From NCBI RefSeq assembly GCF_000802385.1, contig NZ_JTDN01000001.1, positions 255,501-319,500 of the forward strand: a stretch of 64,000 nucleotides of DNA. Reading direction: 5' to 3'. Made by a program: the position numbers and the translations under genes. The stretch comes from Croceibacterium mercuriale (GTDB lineage Bacteria > Pseudomonadota > Alphaproteobacteria > Sphingomonadales > Sphingomonadaceae). Positions within the stretch are counted from its first letter, which is position 1; every line of letters begins with the position of its first letter. Shown in pieces: positions 42,931 through 51,526 of the stretch. The notes below the pieces were generated by a model. That model searched no databases and was not told the origin of the DNA. It saw only the letters and a list, made by a program, of their open reading frames with translations.

Positions 42931-44391
42931 GCCCAGCACTTCTGCCAGCATGGCATGGTGCAGGGCGGCGGGTGTCAGGTCGGACTGACGGTTCGTGCCG
43001 GCAAGGTTCTGTCCGGCGGCGTCGATCCGCAGCATGACGTAGGGGGTATGGCGATCGCCGCCGGGTGCGGTGACTCCCGGAATGCTGGGCCGGTGATCGC
43101 CGAAGAACACCAGCAGCGCCGGCTTGCCGAGGGCAGCCAGACCGGACCGGAGCTGCGCCAGCATCGCATCGCCATGCCGGGCCAGGCGCAGGTAGCTCTG
43201 GCGCAGGTCGGGCGTTGGCCCGGTCCTGTCCGGCGCCCAGGGACCATGATTCTCGATGGTGACCGCATACAGCAGGGTCGACCCGGTCGCCGCCTGTGCC
43301 TCCGCCAGGATGGTGTCGGCCATGGCCGCATCCGTGACGTAGCGACCTTCCTCGGGCCCGGGCGGGGTAAACGCGTCCTCCCCCAGCAGCGCGTCGAACC
43401 CCCCGACAGGCATGATCCGGTCGCGCCCATAGAAGCGCAGATCGTGCGGGTGCAGGAACAGGCTGCGCCAGCCGGGCAGCCGGCGGGGCAGGGCGTAGGA
43501 CCGTTCCCCGATCGCGGTCAGGAACGGGTCGTAGCGGCGGAAGCCCAGCGCATCCTCCTCCCGCCCCCACAGCACGCCATATTCGGCCCGCATCGTATAG
43601 GCGCCAAAGCCGCTGACCTGCAGCCGGCCCCACTGCCAGGCTTCGGCACGCGCCTGCTCCAGTGCGGGCAGGGCAAGCTGCGGGTCGGCGAACAGTTCGG
43701 CCGGGTCGGCGAAGCTTTCGCACTGGATGATCACGATCACCTCGGGCGCAGGCAGCACCGGCGGCAGGCGTGGGGGATCGATGCAGGGCAGCGGGTCAGG
43801 CATGCTGCGCCAGCGCAGCCAGTGCAGCAGCAGTGTCGGGGCCAGGCCATGCCGGTCGACATCCGCGACCGCGTCAGGCGTCGGCGCCAGCGCGCGGAAC
43901 GGGGCCGTGCGCAAGGTCAGCCACAGCAACCCGATGCCTGCGCCACACAGCGCCAGGCCGGCGGCATGCGTGGCGGGATCGGGCACGAACAGGTGGGCGA
44001 GCGTCGCGATCAGGGCGAAGGCAGACAGCGCCGCCGCGATGCGCTGCCACACGGGCACGGCCGACCAGTAGAATTCCGGATGATTGACGATGCTGCGGAT
44101 CATGGCGAAGTCGGGGAACAGCAGCGGCTCGCCCAGTACGGCGCGCTTGGCATTGGACGCGACCACCAGCACCGCCTGTACCGCCAGCACCAGGCAGGCG
44201 GCTACCAGGCCGCTGCCGCACAGCGCGAGGAACAGGCCCTGCGATGCCAGCACCATGCAGGCCAGCAGCCAGGTTCCGCCGACGCTGCGCCCGGCCAGCC
44301 CGCGGGTGATCCGCGGGCGCGGGCTGACCAGGCGGTCCAGCAGCACGGCGGCAGTCAGCAGTACTGCAATGGCCGGATCGTCATCATTCAT
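42919..44391 (-). CDS. LtaS-like membrane sulfatase/phosphoglycerol transferase
   Basis: 490 residues from the ATG at 44389-44391. Four or more membrane helices fill the first 190 residues, then an extracellular alkaline-phosphatase-fold domain: VIVIIQCESFADPAELF (metal Glu), GFGAYTMRAEYGVLWG with the likely Thr nucleophile, LYAVTIENHGPW, and VFFGDHRPSIPG (metal Asp and His). LtaS relatives transfer phosphoglycerol or phosphoethanolamine to glycans. Its place beside kpsS suggests decoration of capsule or glucan. Confidence 0.85.
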   Translation of the reverse strand: MNDDDPAIAVLLTAAVLLDRLVSPRPRITRGLAGRSVGGTWLLACMVLASQGLFLALCGSGLVAACLVLAVQAVLVVASNAKRAVLGEPLLFPDFAMIRSIVNHPEFYWSAVPVWQRIAAALSAFALIATLAHLFVPDPATHAAGLALCGAGIGLLWLTLRTAPFRALAPTPDAVADVDRHGLAPTLLLHWLRWRSMPDPLPCIDPPRLPPVLPAPEVIVIIQCESFADPAELFADPQLALPALEQARAEAWQWGRLQVSGFGAYTMRAEYGVLWGREEDALGFRRYDPFLTAIGERSYALPRRLPGWRSLFLHPHDLRFYGRDRIMPVGGFDALLGEDAFTPPGPEEGRYVTDAAMADTILAEAQAATGSTLLYAVTIENHGPWAPDRTGPTPDLRQSYLRLARHGDAMLAQLRSGLAALGKPALLVFFGDHRPSIPGVTAPGGDRHTPYVMLRIDAAGQNLAGTNRQSDLTPAALHHAMLAEVLGSPA

Positions 44392-44574
44392 CACGCGCAC
44401 TGTATCCGTCGACCCGTCGATTGTCCCGTTCCGTGCGGGCGGGGCGCCCCATAGCGCCACTTGCGCCAACTGTCATCGTGGCACCACCACGGGCTTGCCG
44501 GTCGGGCCCGGCGCAGTTACCGCGGGTTTTCAGAACAGTCGCACGGTACGGCGTGCGGGGAGCTTATTTCTTCG

Positions 44575-45858
44575 ATGTCAGTCACATACGGGTCCGCCAG
44601 CGAACCCGCCCCCCATGCCCCGCCTGTTCCGCAAGCCGTGCCGAACCCGCGCACGGTGCTGCTGCTGCAGGGATTGATGGGGCCGCTGTTCCGCCGGCTG
44701 GGGCAGGGCCTGATCGCGGCGGGGCACCGGGTCCACAAGGTCAACTTCAACGGCGGCGACCAGCTGTTCTGGCGCCTGCCCAACGGCATCGACTATCGCG
44801 GCACGCTGGCGGAATGGCCTGAGGTGTTCCGGGGCCTGCTGCACGACCTGACGGTAACGGATGTGGTGATGTTCGGGGATTGCCGGGACCATCACCTGCC
44901 CGCCACGCGGATCTGCCGTGAACTGGGCGTGCCGGTGCACGTGTTCGACGAAGGCTATATCCGTCCGGACTGGGTCACGCTGGAGCTTGGCGGGGTGAAC
45001 GGACATTCCAGCCTGCCACGCGATCCGCAATGGTATCGCGACACCGCCGCCGCCCTGCCGCCGGTGCCGCCCCATCGGCAGGTGCCCGCATCCTTCCGCC
45101 GCCGCGCGACGGAAGGCCTGGTGTACAATGTGGCCGACGTGCTCACCCGCTGGCGCTACCCCCACTGGAACAATCACCGGCCATGGCACCCGGTGGTCGA
45201 AGGGGTCGGCTGGTACCGCAAGCTGCGCGGCCGCAAGGATCGGGAGAAGCGCAGCGCAGCCCTGCTGGCAAGGCTGCAGCAGGCCGACGAACCATACTTC
45301 GTGTTTCCGCTGCAACTGGAATCCGACGCGCAGATCCGCCTGCACTCGCCGTTTGCCGGGATGGCGCCGGCCATCCGGCTGGTGATCGAATCCTTCGCTG
45401 CCCATGCGCCGGCAGACATGCGTCTGGTGGTGAAGGAGCACCCGCTGGACAATGGCGTGCGCAACTGGGAGCAGGAGACCGCCGACATGGCCACCCTGTT
45501 CGGCGTGGCAGACCGGGTCGATTATCTGCCCTGGGGTGACATCGTGCCCATCACGCAGCGCGCGCGGGGCATGGTGACGGTGAACAGCACCAGCGGTACG
45601 TTCGGCCTGGCCAGCGGCGTGCCGGTGGCGGTGCTGGGTCATGCCGTCTATGACGTGCCAGACCTGACGTTCCAGGGCGGGCTGGACGCCTTCTGGCAGA
45701 ACCCGGTGCCGCCCGACGCGGACACCTTTGCCGCCTATCGCCGCGTGCTGATCGAACGCTGCCTGATCCCGGGCGGCTTTTTCTCCGACGAGGCGTTGGA
45801 CAAGGTGGTGCGCCATGCGGTGGCGCGGCTGGAAGGGCGTCCGTTGCTGCCGGAATGA
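44575..45858 (+). CDS. kpsS: KpsS-like capsule Kdo transferase
   Basis: 427 residues from the ATG at 44575. The opening NPRTVLLLQGLMGPLFRRLG, then KVNFNGGDQLFW and VVMFGDCRDHH, VFDEGYIRPDWVTLE and YFVFPLQLESDAQI are typical of KpsS (capsule_synth family). KpsS adds the first Kdo to lyso-phosphatidylglycerol, after which KpsC extends it. It is divergent from the sulfatase gene (183-bp gap) and coupled to the next gene by ATGA. Confidence 0.9.
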   Translation: MSVTYGSASEPAPHAPPVPQAVPNPRTVLLLQGLMGPLFRRLGQGLIAAGHRVHKVNFNGGDQLFWRLPNGIDYRGTLAEWPEVFRGLLHDLTVTDVVMFGDCRDHHLPATRICRELGVPVHVFDEGYIRPDWVTLELGGVNGHSSLPRDPQWYRDTAAALPPVPPHRQVPASFRRRATEGLVYNVADVLTRWRYPHWNNHRPWHPVVEGVGWYRKLRGRKDREKRSAALLARLQQADEPYFVFPLQLESDAQIRLHSPFAGMAPAIRLVIESFAAHAPADMRLVVKEHPLDNGVRNWEQETADMATLFGVADRVDYLPWGDIVPITQRARGMVTVNSTSGTFGLASGVPVAVLGHAVYDVPDLTFQGGLDAFWQNPVPPDADTFAAYRRVLIERCLIPGGFFSDEALDKVVRHAVARLEGRPLLPE

Positions 45859-46163
45859 GGATCCGCGTGAACTATCTGGAACATCTGCTCGCCGCGCTGG
45901 CCATCCAGACGGCGGTGGGCCTGCTGACCCGCAACTGGTGGGCGGGCGCGGCACTTGCCTCCGCCTATTTCATCGGGCGCGAGATGGCGCAGGCGGAGTA
46001 CCGCTGGATCGAGCAGTTCGGGCAGGGGCGACGCGCCAACATGCCATGGTGGGGGCCGTTCGATCCGAAGGTCTGGCAGACGAAGGACCAGTTCATCGAC
46101 TGGCTGGCGCCGCTGCTGGGCACCTGCCTGCTGGCGTTCCTCGTCTCCCGCAGGGGCGGCTAG
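45855..46163 (+). CDS. Small membrane protein after kpsS
   Basis: 102 residues, unrecognised. It has hydrophobic helices at about residues 10-45 (LLAALAIQTAVGLL, WWAGAALASAYFIG) and 84-98 (LAPLLGTCLLAFLV) with a charged, Trp-rich stretch between. The four-base overlap with kpsS means they are coupled. It ends in a four-base overlap with the convergent glycosylase gene. Confidence 0.7.
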   Translation: MRIRVNYLEHLLAALAIQTAVGLLTRNWWAGAALASAYFIGREMAQAEYRWIEQFGQGRRANMPWWGPFDPKVWQTKDQFIDWLAPLLGTCLLAFLVSRRGG

Positions 46164-46795
46164 AGCGCCGGGTTGTTGTAGCAGTGCCAGGTGAGGATCG
46201 CCACGGCACCACGATGGGGTTGCCAGCCTTCCGCCAGCAGGCGGGTGGCCTTCTCGTCAGGCCGGGCAGGCAGGTCCAGCAGCTTGCCGATGCCCGCCTG
46301 CACCGCCAGGTCCCCGGCCGGCCAGATGTCCGGCCGCCCTTCCGCGAACAGCAGGTAGATCTCGGCCGACCATCGCCCGATGCCCTTGATCTGCGTCAGC
46401 GCTGCGATCGCTTCCTCGTCGTCGGCGGGCAGGGCGGTCAGGTCCAGCTGTCCCTCGTTCACCAGCGTGCAGAGCGACCGGGCATAGCCCTGCTTCTGCC
46501 GCGACAGGCCGCAGCCGCGCAGCGCATCGAACTCCGCGGCCAGCAGCGCCTCGGGCGGGATCTCGGGGCCGAGCAGCGCCTCCAGCTTGGCCCACACGCT
46601 GGCGGCGGAAGCGACGCTGACCTGCTGGCCCACGATGGTGCGCAGCAAGGTGCGGTAACCCGGCTGGCTGATCCGCGGCTCCGGCATGCCGGCCCGCTCC
46701 AGCGCGCGCGCGATGCCCGGCTCCAGCGCCGCAACGGCCGTGAGGCCGGTCCTGATCTGTTCCGCGCTCAACGCCATGCCGGCCTCGCTTGCCAT
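46160..46795 (-). CDS. AlkA-like DNA-3-methyladenine glycosylase (HhH-GPD)
   Basis: 211 residues. The helix-hairpin-helix ALTQIKGIGRWSAEIYLLF (about residues 130-148) is followed by the catalytic Asp in WPAGDLAVQAGI. Lengths and motifs fit the short bacterial AlkA group, which removes alkylated bases. No Cys cluster for an iron-sulfur centre is present, unlike EndoIII or MutY. Confidence 0.92.
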   Translation of the reverse strand: MASEAGMALSAEQIRTGLTAVAALEPGIARALERAGMPEPRISQPGYRTLLRTIVGQQVSVASAASVWAKLEALLGPEIPPEALLAAEFDALRGCGLSRQKQGYARSLCTLVNEGQLDLTALPADDEEAIAALTQIKGIGRWSAEIYLLFAEGRPDIWPAGDLAVQAGIGKLLDLPARPDEKATRLLAEGWQPHRGAVAILTWHCYNNPAL

Positions 46796-46848
46796 TGCCC
46801 GGTGGAGCCCGTAGCAGCCCGCAGGAAGCGCACCTAGTCGGAGTTGTC

Positions 46849-47166
46849 ATGCCCACACTGATCGTCACCAGCGCGTCCGGGGATGAGCGTACCATTGCTG
46901 TCGGCGACGGGCTGACGCTGATGGAAGCCATCCGCGACAACGGCTTCGACGAATTGCTGGCATTGTGCGGGGGCTGCTGCTCCTGCGCGACCTGCCATGT
47001 CCATATCGAGCCCGACTTCCTGCCGCTGCTGCCCCCGATGTCACGCGACGAGGACGACCTGCTCGACTCCAGCGACACCCGGGATGCCACATCGCGCCTG
47101 TCGTGCCAGATCCCGCTGACCGAGGAGATGGACGGCCTGCGCGTGCGGATCGCCGAGATAGACTAG
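46849..47166 (+). CDS. 2Fe-2S ferredoxin, adrenodoxin/ISC type
   Basis: 105 residues from the ATG at 46849. Cluster ligands: three Cys in LCGGCCSCATCHVHI, spaced x5 and x2 within the loop, and the fourth in RLSCQIPL. The acidic helix DEDDLLDSSDTRDATS matches vertebrate-type ferredoxins that serve P450s or Fe-S assembly. It is divergent from the glycosylase gene; no electron-transfer partner lies next to it. Confidence 0.93.
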   Translation: MPTLIVTSASGDERTIAVGDGLTLMEAIRDNGFDELLALCGGCCSCATCHVHIEPDFLPLLPPMSRDEDDLLDSSDTRDATSRLSCQIPLTEEMDGLRVRIAEID

Positions 47167-47229
47167 CTGCCGGGCCGTCAAACAGTGCTTGGCTTGCGCC
47201 CGTGCCGTGCGGGCCTTACCTGCTAGGGC

Positions 47230-48237
47230 ATGATGGCACCTGCGGCGCGTCCGGACACGCTCGACCTCATCGGCAACACCCCGCTCGTCAGACTGCGTGG
47301 CCCAAGCGAGGCTGCAGGATGCGAGATCTGGGGCAAATGCGAATGGGCCAACCCCGGCGCCTCGGTCAAGGATCGGGCAGCGCTGTGGATCGTGCGCGAT
47401 GCGGAGGCACGCGGCGTCCTGCAGCCGGGCGGCACCATCGTGGAAGGCACGGCCGGCAACACCGGCATCGGCCTGGCGCTGGTCGCCAATGCGCTGGGTT
47501 ACCGTACGATCATCGTCATGCCGGAAACGCAGAGCCGGGAGAAGATGGACACGCTGCGCGCCCTCGGGGCGGAGCTGGTGACGGTGCCGGCGGCGCCGTA
47601 CAACAATCCCGGCCATTTCGTGCATACCAGTCGCCGCCTGGCGGAAGACACGCCCGGGGCGATCTGGGCCAACCAGTTCGACAATGTCGCCAATCGCCGC
47701 GCCCATATCGAAAGCACCGCGCCAGAGATCTGGCGGCAGATGGACGGGCGGCTCGACGGGTTTACCTGCGCGGTCGGTACCGGTGGGACACTGGCCGGTG
47801 TCGGCCTCGGCCTGAAGGAGCAGGACGAGCGCATCGTCATCGCGCTGAGCGATCCGCACGGTGCCGCGCTCTACGATTTCTATGAACATGGCGAACTGCG
47901 GTCCGAGGGCAGTTCTGTGGCCGAGGGGATCGGGCAGGGCCGCATCACCGCCAACCTGGAAGGAGCGCCGGTCGACCGGCAGTTCCGCATCGCCGACGAG
48001 GAAGGCCTGGATTGGGTCGCCCGGCTGCTGCGCGAGGAAGGCATGTGCCTGGGCCTGTCGAGCGGCATCAATGTCGCGGGTGCCGTGGCCCTGGGCCGGC
48101 AGCTGGCAGCGGAGCGCGGGCCCGAAGCACGCGTGGTGACCATCCTGTGCGATACCGGCTTCCGCTATCTGTCGACGCTCTACAATCGTGAATGGCTGGT
48201 CGGCAAAGGCCTGCCGCCGTTCGGATGGCTGGCATGA
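47230..48237 (+). CDS. cysK: Cysteine synthase A-like PLP enzyme
   Basis: 335 residues of the fold-type II PLP family. The Schiff-base Lys is in ANPGASVKDRAA, substrate-loop EGTAGNTGIGLALVA and phosphate-cradle GTGGTLAGVG follow. It makes cysteine from O-acetylserine and sulfide; a related cystathionine-beta-synthase-like role cannot be excluded. The start has a second Met next to it. Its stop overlaps the following small gene. Confidence 0.9.
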   Translation: MMAPAARPDTLDLIGNTPLVRLRGPSEAAGCEIWGKCEWANPGASVKDRAALWIVRDAEARGVLQPGGTIVEGTAGNTGIGLALVANALGYRTIIVMPETQSREKMDTLRALGAELVTVPAAPYNNPGHFVHTSRRLAEDTPGAIWANQFDNVANRRAHIESTAPEIWRQMDGRLDGFTCAVGTGGTLAGVGLGLKEQDERIVIALSDPHGAALYDFYEHGELRSEGSSVAEGIGQGRITANLEGAPVDRQFRIADEEGLDWVARLLREEGMCLGLSSGINVAGAVALGRQLAAERGPEARVVTILCDTGFRYLSTLYNREWLVGKGLPPFGWLA

Positions 48238-48563
48238 CGGACGGCAAACCGGACAGGAGCGCGAGTCGCGGGCCGGTGCTGCCCTTCACCGGCAAGCGGC
48301 AGGCGACGCAACGCGTGCAGGTCGGCCTGATCGGGCTGGCGGCGATGATCCTGCTGGTCGGGCTTGCCAGCATCATCATGCGCAATGCCCAGCAGAACCA
48401 GGCGCTGGTGGTGCCGGAGGCGGCACCGACTGTGGCGGTGACGCCGCCCCGGGCGCCGGCCAGCGATCCGCTGGCCGATGCCGGCGTGGTGCCGGACATG
48501 TCGACCGACAGCGCCGCGGCTGCCCCGTCCGGAGGTGCCGGTGCGCCGTCGCCGGCGCCCTGA
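48234..48563 (+). CDS. Small single-pass membrane protein, unknown function
   Basis: 109 residues from the ATG that overlaps the cysK stop. One helix at about residues 28-48 (VGLIGLAAMILLVGLASIIM) and a Pro/Ala/Ser-rich periplasmic tail. I recognise no family. Its 3' end overlaps the next gene by 23 bases, suggesting a three-gene transcript from cysK to the edge of the mraZ regulatory region. Confidence 0.65.
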   Translation: MTDGKPDRSASRGPVLPFTGKRQATQRVQVGLIGLAAMILLVGLASIIMRNAQQNQALVVPEAAPTVAVTPPRAPASDPLADAGVVPDMSTDSAAAAPSGGAGAPSPAP

Positions 48564-49380
48564 GGCGCTGCTCGCCGCATTGCTGCTGCTGACCGGCGCC
48601 CCCGCGCTCGCTGCTCAGGACGTCTCCCGCCCGGATGTGGCCGCACCCGCCACGCCAGACCAGCCGCAGCTGGCACTGTTCGGCACCATCCCGATCTATT
48701 GGGGGGAGGGTGACGGCATGGAGGATGTGCTGGCCGGCACCGCCACCGCGCACTGGGCGCGGGCCTTGCTGGAACAGCACCTTGCGCTGCATCCGCTTGC
48801 CACCCTGCTGGCGGAGGATCTTGCCGGCCATCATGCCCTGCTGATCGCGCAGCCCCGCGTGCTGAATCCGGCGGAGAATGTTGCGCTGGACCAGTGGGTG
48901 CGGGCCGGCGGGCGCGTGCTGCTGTTCGCCGACCCGCTGCTCAGTGCCGAATCACGTTACCCGCTGGGTGATCGGCGGCGCCCGCAGGATGTGGTGCTGT
49001 TGTCGCCATTGCTGCGCCACTGGGGCCTCGACCTGCGCTTTGACGCCGATCAGGCGCCCGTTCGGCAGGTGCGGGAAATTGCGGGAATACTGCTGCCACA
49101 CCAGGTTTCAGGCACCTTTGCGACACTGCCTGAAAGCACAGGCTGTGTGCTACAAGGCGCTGAAATCCTTGCGGATTGCGTGGTCGGGGAAGGGCATGTG
49201 GTCATCCTCGCCGATGCGGCTGTGCTGGACCTCTACCACCCGCCTGCCGGAGCCGAGGAGGCGCTGTTGGCATTGGTGCAAAGGGCGCTCGCTCCCACCG
49301 GCAGTATCAAGCAGAACAATGACTTGGCTGACCCACCCGATTTACAACCTGTGGACAAGGCTGTGCATAACAATCCGTAG
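48541..49380 (+). CDS. Secreted DUF4350/GldG-like protein
   Basis: 279 residues from a GTG at 48541, preceded by a GGAGG site. A Sec signal peptide (RRRRRPEALLAALLLLTGA, ending PALAA) is followed by a ThuA/GldG-like alpha-beta domain: LFGTIPIYWGEG, HHALLIAQPRVLNPAENVAL, DQWVRAGGRVLLFADPLL. GldG-type domains occur in ABC-linked gliding and export systems, but no ABC partner is here, and the assignment is by general pattern only. The tail is polar and probably disordered. Confidence 0.6.
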   Translation: MRRRRRPEALLAALLLLTGAPALAAQDVSRPDVAAPATPDQPQLALFGTIPIYWGEGDGMEDVLAGTATAHWARALLEQHLALHPLATLLAEDLAGHHALLIAQPRVLNPAENVALDQWVRAGGRVLLFADPLLSAESRYPLGDRRRPQDVVLLSPLLRHWGLDLRFDADQAPVRQVREIAGILLPHQVSGTFATLPESTGCVLQGAEILADCVVGEGHVVILADAAVLDLYHPPAGAEEALLALVQRALAPTGSIKQNNDLADPPDLQPVDKAVHNNP

Positions 49381-49390
49381 TGGGACGTAC

Positions 49391-49440
49391 TGCCCCTAAC
49401 TTCCCGCAATTTCCCCTTCCTTCCCGCCTCAGCCCGCTAT
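49391..49440 (-). promoter_or_regulatory. Decamer repeat array, candidate MraZ operator
   Basis: Five consecutive 10-bp units carry CCC at exactly the same place (CCC starting at 49393, 49403, 49413, 49423 and 49433): TGCCCCTAAC, TTCCCGCAAT, TTCCCCTTCC, TTCCCGCCTC, AGCCCGCTAT. On the other strand these read NGGGA/C every 10 bp. MraZ of E. coli binds direct TGGGN repeats spaced five bases apart, which is the same 10-bp period. The array lies 127-176 bp upstream of the mraZ start. Confidence 0.65.
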
Positions 49441-49566
49441 ATACGCTTGGCCTATCGGGCACACATTCATCGTGCATCTCGCAGGGCGGGGTGGCCGGCC
49501 GCGCAACAGCGTGCGTGCCGGGCGGAGAAGGTGTGTGGCGACGGGTTTAACTTGGGGGGCAGGATC

Positions 49567-50058
49567 GTGGTTGGGGTGCCGGCCGGGTATAGCGGGCAAG
49601 GCTTTTCGCTTCGGGGCGAGAAGGGCCGGCTCGTCCTGCCGCCGGACTTCCGCAAGGCCTTCGCCGATGCCGGCGACGAACGCATCCTCTGCCTCACCAA
49701 ACATGAACGCTGGAACTGCCTGATGGGTTTCGGCCTGTCGCGCACGGCATCCTTCGAGGAGCAGCTGCAGCGCGAGGAAGATCGCGCCGCCCGTACCAAC
49801 CAAGAATTTGACTACGACATGCGTGCGCAGCAATTGTGGGGCTTCACGAAGCTGCCCTTCGATGCCAGCGGCCGCTTTGTCCTGCCCGATCATCTGGCCG
49901 AACTCGGCCGGCTGGGCGAGGCGGTCTACTTCAATGGCGCCGGCAGCTACTTCACGCTGTGGAGCCCCGAAGAACTCCATGCCATGCCCAAGGGGTTCGA
50001 GACCGCGCAGGCCAATTGCCGGCAGCTCGAAACCGAAGCGAAGGGGAAGCGCAAGTGA
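49567..50058 (+). CDS. mraZ: Transcriptional regulator MraZ
   Basis: 163 residues from the GTG at 49567 ([20 protein letters not shown]), with a GGGGGG tract just upstream; the frame is open further up but that part is not conserved. Two AbrB-like halves are seen: [16 protein letters not shown] and, after [29 protein letters not shown]. MraZ forms a ring, binds the repeats before its own gene and represses the dcw operon. Overlap GTGA with rsmH. Confidence 0.95.
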   Translation: MVGVPAGYSGQGFSLRGEKGRLVLPPDFRKAFADAGDERILCLTKHERWNCLMGFGLSRTASFEEQLQREEDRAARTNQEFDYDMRAQQLWGFTKLPFDASGRFVLPDHLAELGRLGEAVYFNGAGSYFTLWSPEELHAMPKGFETAQANCRQLETEAKGKRK

Positions 50059-51026
50059 GCGTTCCCGAGGCGGTCGCCCCCCACATTCCTGTCCTGCTGA
50101 CCGAGGTGATCGAGGTTCTGGCGCCCGGGCCGGGCGACCTGATGGTCGACGCGACCTTCGGCGCGGGCGGCTACACCCGTGCGCTGCTGGATGCCGGTGC
50201 GACAGTTCACGCCTTCGATCGGGACCCCGATGCCATCGCGGCCGGGGATAAGTGGCCCGAATGCTCCGAAAATCCGCCACGCCTGGTTCTCCATCCGCGT
50301 CGTTTCTCCGAGATGGTTACCGCGCTCGAGCAGGCGGGAATCGGTCGGGTGGACGGGGTGGTGATGGATATCGGGGTGTCGTCCATGCAGCTGGATCAGC
50401 CGGAGCGCGGGTTCGCCTTCAGCCATGACGGCCCGCTGGACATGACCATGAGCCGTAGCCGCCCCAATGCGGCCGACTTCCTGAACGAGGCGGGGGAAGA
50501 GGCGATCGCGGACGTACTGTACCAGTATGGCGAGGAACGGCAGAGCCGCCGCGTGGCGCGCGCGATCGTCGCCGCACGGCCGCTTGCCACCACCGGTCAG
50601 CTGGCGGAGGTGATCCGCCGCGCGCTGGGCTATCGCCCGCACAGCAACAAGGGGCCGGCGCCCAAGGATCCCGCCACGCGCAGCTTCCAGGCGATCCGCA
50701 TCCATGTGAATGGCGAGCTGGACGAGCTGGAGGCCGGCCTCGCCGGTGCAGAGACGCTGCTGGGTGAAGGCGGGCGGCTGGCCGTGGTCAGCTTCCACAG
50801 CCTGGAAGACCGCATGGTCAAGCACTTCCTGCGCGATGCGGCCGGCGCCACGGCCCGCGCCAGCCGCCACCTGCCCGATGCGCCCGATGGCGCACAGCCG
50901 ACCTTTACCGGCGTCACCCGTGCGATCCGCGCGGGCGAGGCCGAGCTTGCCCGCAACCCGCGCTCCCGGTCCGCCACCCTGCGCGCCGCAACCCGCACAA
51001 CCGCACCCGCCAGGGAGGCCGCATGA
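50055..51026 (+). CDS. rsmH: 16S rRNA (cytosine-1402 N4) methyltransferase
   Basis: 323 residues starting at a GTG overlapping the mraZ stop. SAM-binding [17 protein letters not shown] near residue 35, then [39 protein letters not shown] and [17 protein letters not shown], all hallmarks of RsmH/MraW. It methylates the ribosomal decoding centre. ATGA overlap with ftsL. Confidence 0.97.
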   Translation: MSVPEAVAPHIPVLLTEVIEVLAPGPGDLMVDATFGAGGYTRALLDAGATVHAFDRDPDAIAAGDKWPECSENPPRLVLHPRRFSEMVTALEQAGIGRVDGVVMDIGVSSMQLDQPERGFAFSHDGPLDMTMSRSRPNAADFLNEAGEEAIADVLYQYGEERQSRRVARAIVAARPLATTGQLAEVIRRALGYRPHSNKGPAPKDPATRSFQAIRIHVNGELDELEAGLAGAETLLGEGGRLAVVSFHSLEDRMVKHFLRDAAGATARASRHLPDAPDGAQPTFTGVTRAIRAGEAELARNPRSRSATLRAATRTTAPAREAA

Positions 51027-51526
51027 CGCCCCACATCCGCATCCGTCTGGGCTGGATCGTCCTGCTGGCGATCGCCTGCGGGCTGTACCTGGCCCTGCAC
51101 CTGCAGGTGCAGGCGGTGACGAGCGAGATCGTCCGGGCGGAACGGCGCATCGTGGCGCTGGAACAGCGCAAGCTGCTGCTGGCGACCGAGTTCGAGACCC
51201 GCGCAAGCCAGCTCCAGCTCGCCGCCTGGAACCGGGTGGACTTCGGCTACACCGCGCCGGCCGCGCCGCAGTTCCTGAACAGCGAGCGGCAGCTGGCGGC
51301 GTTCAGCCTGCCGCCCGCGATCGGCACGCCGTCACCCATCCGCCTGGCCAGCGCCGTGGCGGAAGGTGGCAATCCACGCCTTGCCGCAATGGTCCAGCCG
51401 GCGGCAGCAAACCAGCCCGCGCAGACGATCGTGCTGGCATCCGCCGACGATGGCGCCGGGCAGCAGCTGGCGGCGCAGAGTGCGCGCATCCATCTGGCGG
51501 CACTGGCCGGGGGCGGGGTTGAATGA
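51023..51526 (+). CDS. ftsL: Cell division protein FtsL
   Basis: 167 residues, bitopic. One membrane helix at about residues 10-28 ([19 protein letters not shown]), then a coiled coil ([20 protein letters not shown]) and a longer than usual Ala/Gly-rich periplasmic tail. Identity comes mainly from position between rsmH and ftsI. It partners with FtsB/FtsQ at the septum. ATGA overlaps at both ends. Confidence 0.85.
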   Translation: MTPHIRIRLGWIVLLAIACGLYLALHLQVQAVTSEIVRAERRIVALEQRKLLLATEFETRASQLQLAAWNRVDFGYTAPAAPQFLNSERQLAAFSLPPAIGTPSPIRLASAVAEGGNPRLAAMVQPAAANQPAQTIVLASADDGAGQQLAAQSARIHLAALAGGGVE

